A DNA stretch of 64,000 nt from Aphelocoma coerulescens (Eukaryota > Chordata > Aves > Passeriformes > Corvidae). Positions 63,900 to 64,000 of this stretch are shown piece by piece (position 1 is the first letter of the stretch; every line of letters begins with the position of its first letter). The position numbers were made by a program, and so were the translations under genes. Location: positions 18,141,497-18,205,496 of the forward strand of contig NC_091016.1 in assembly GCF_041296385.1 (NCBI RefSeq). The letters run 5' to 3'. A model generated the notes under the pieces. That model was not told where the DNA came from and ran no database searches. It saw nothing but the letters and a program-made list of their open reading frames with translations.

Positions 63900-64000
63900 C
63901 TTCAGTTCAGAAGCGGACAGGAGGGAAAGAATAACTAAGCAAATAAAGTGTTACCTTCATGCAACTCATCAGAGGGGAGAAAAAAAAATATCATCCGATC

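Overview
This window reads as a bird nuclear genome. Exons are short and split by GT-AG introns. CpG is scarce except in two GC-rich islands. The recognisable repeats are avian: 3' ends of CR1 LINEs, and one solo LTR of a type I recall from bird genomes. Gene content and order match the MIXL1-LIN9-PARP1 block of human 1q42 (chicken chromosome 3 as I recall). No prokaryotic features are present.

Layout. 1-10690 is AT-rich sequence with one CR1 tail and no gene I can support. 10690-12260 holds MIXL1 on the + strand: a CpG island, a TATA box, two coding exons split by a 76-bp intron inside the homeobox, and a poly(A) signal. About 14.4-53.5 kb is LIN9 on the - strand. All 15 coding exons can be placed and give an uninterrupted 543-residue protein. 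Its introns carry a solo LTR of an endogenous retrovirus (antisense to LIN9), several CR1 fragments and simple repeats. LIN9 starts in the second CpG island (about 52.9-53.7 kb), which has a CR1 fragment on each side. 54.2-59.7 kb is intergenic. 59.7-64.0 kb is the 3' end of PARP1 on the - strand: the last five coding exons, equivalent to human residues 836-1014 with no length change; the rest lies beyond the right edge.

MIXL1 and LIN9 converge tail to tail. LIN9 and PARP1 lie head to tail on the same strand. The three proteins do unrelated jobs: an early mesendoderm transcription factor, a core subunit of the cell-cycle MuvB/DREAM complex, and a DNA-damage ADP-ribosyltransferase. The grouping is conserved synteny rather than a pathway.

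Most notable observation: the last PARP1 intron has textbook minor-spliceosome (U12-type) donor and branch-point motifs, and it splits the codon of the catalytic glutamate (human Glu988). Other points of interest are a second in-frame LIN9 start inside promoter-like motifs, an apparently very short MIXL1 leader, a minisatellite-like array inside the LTR, and candidate conserved non-coding blocks. I found no undescribed multi-gene system; this is a normal vertebrate locus.
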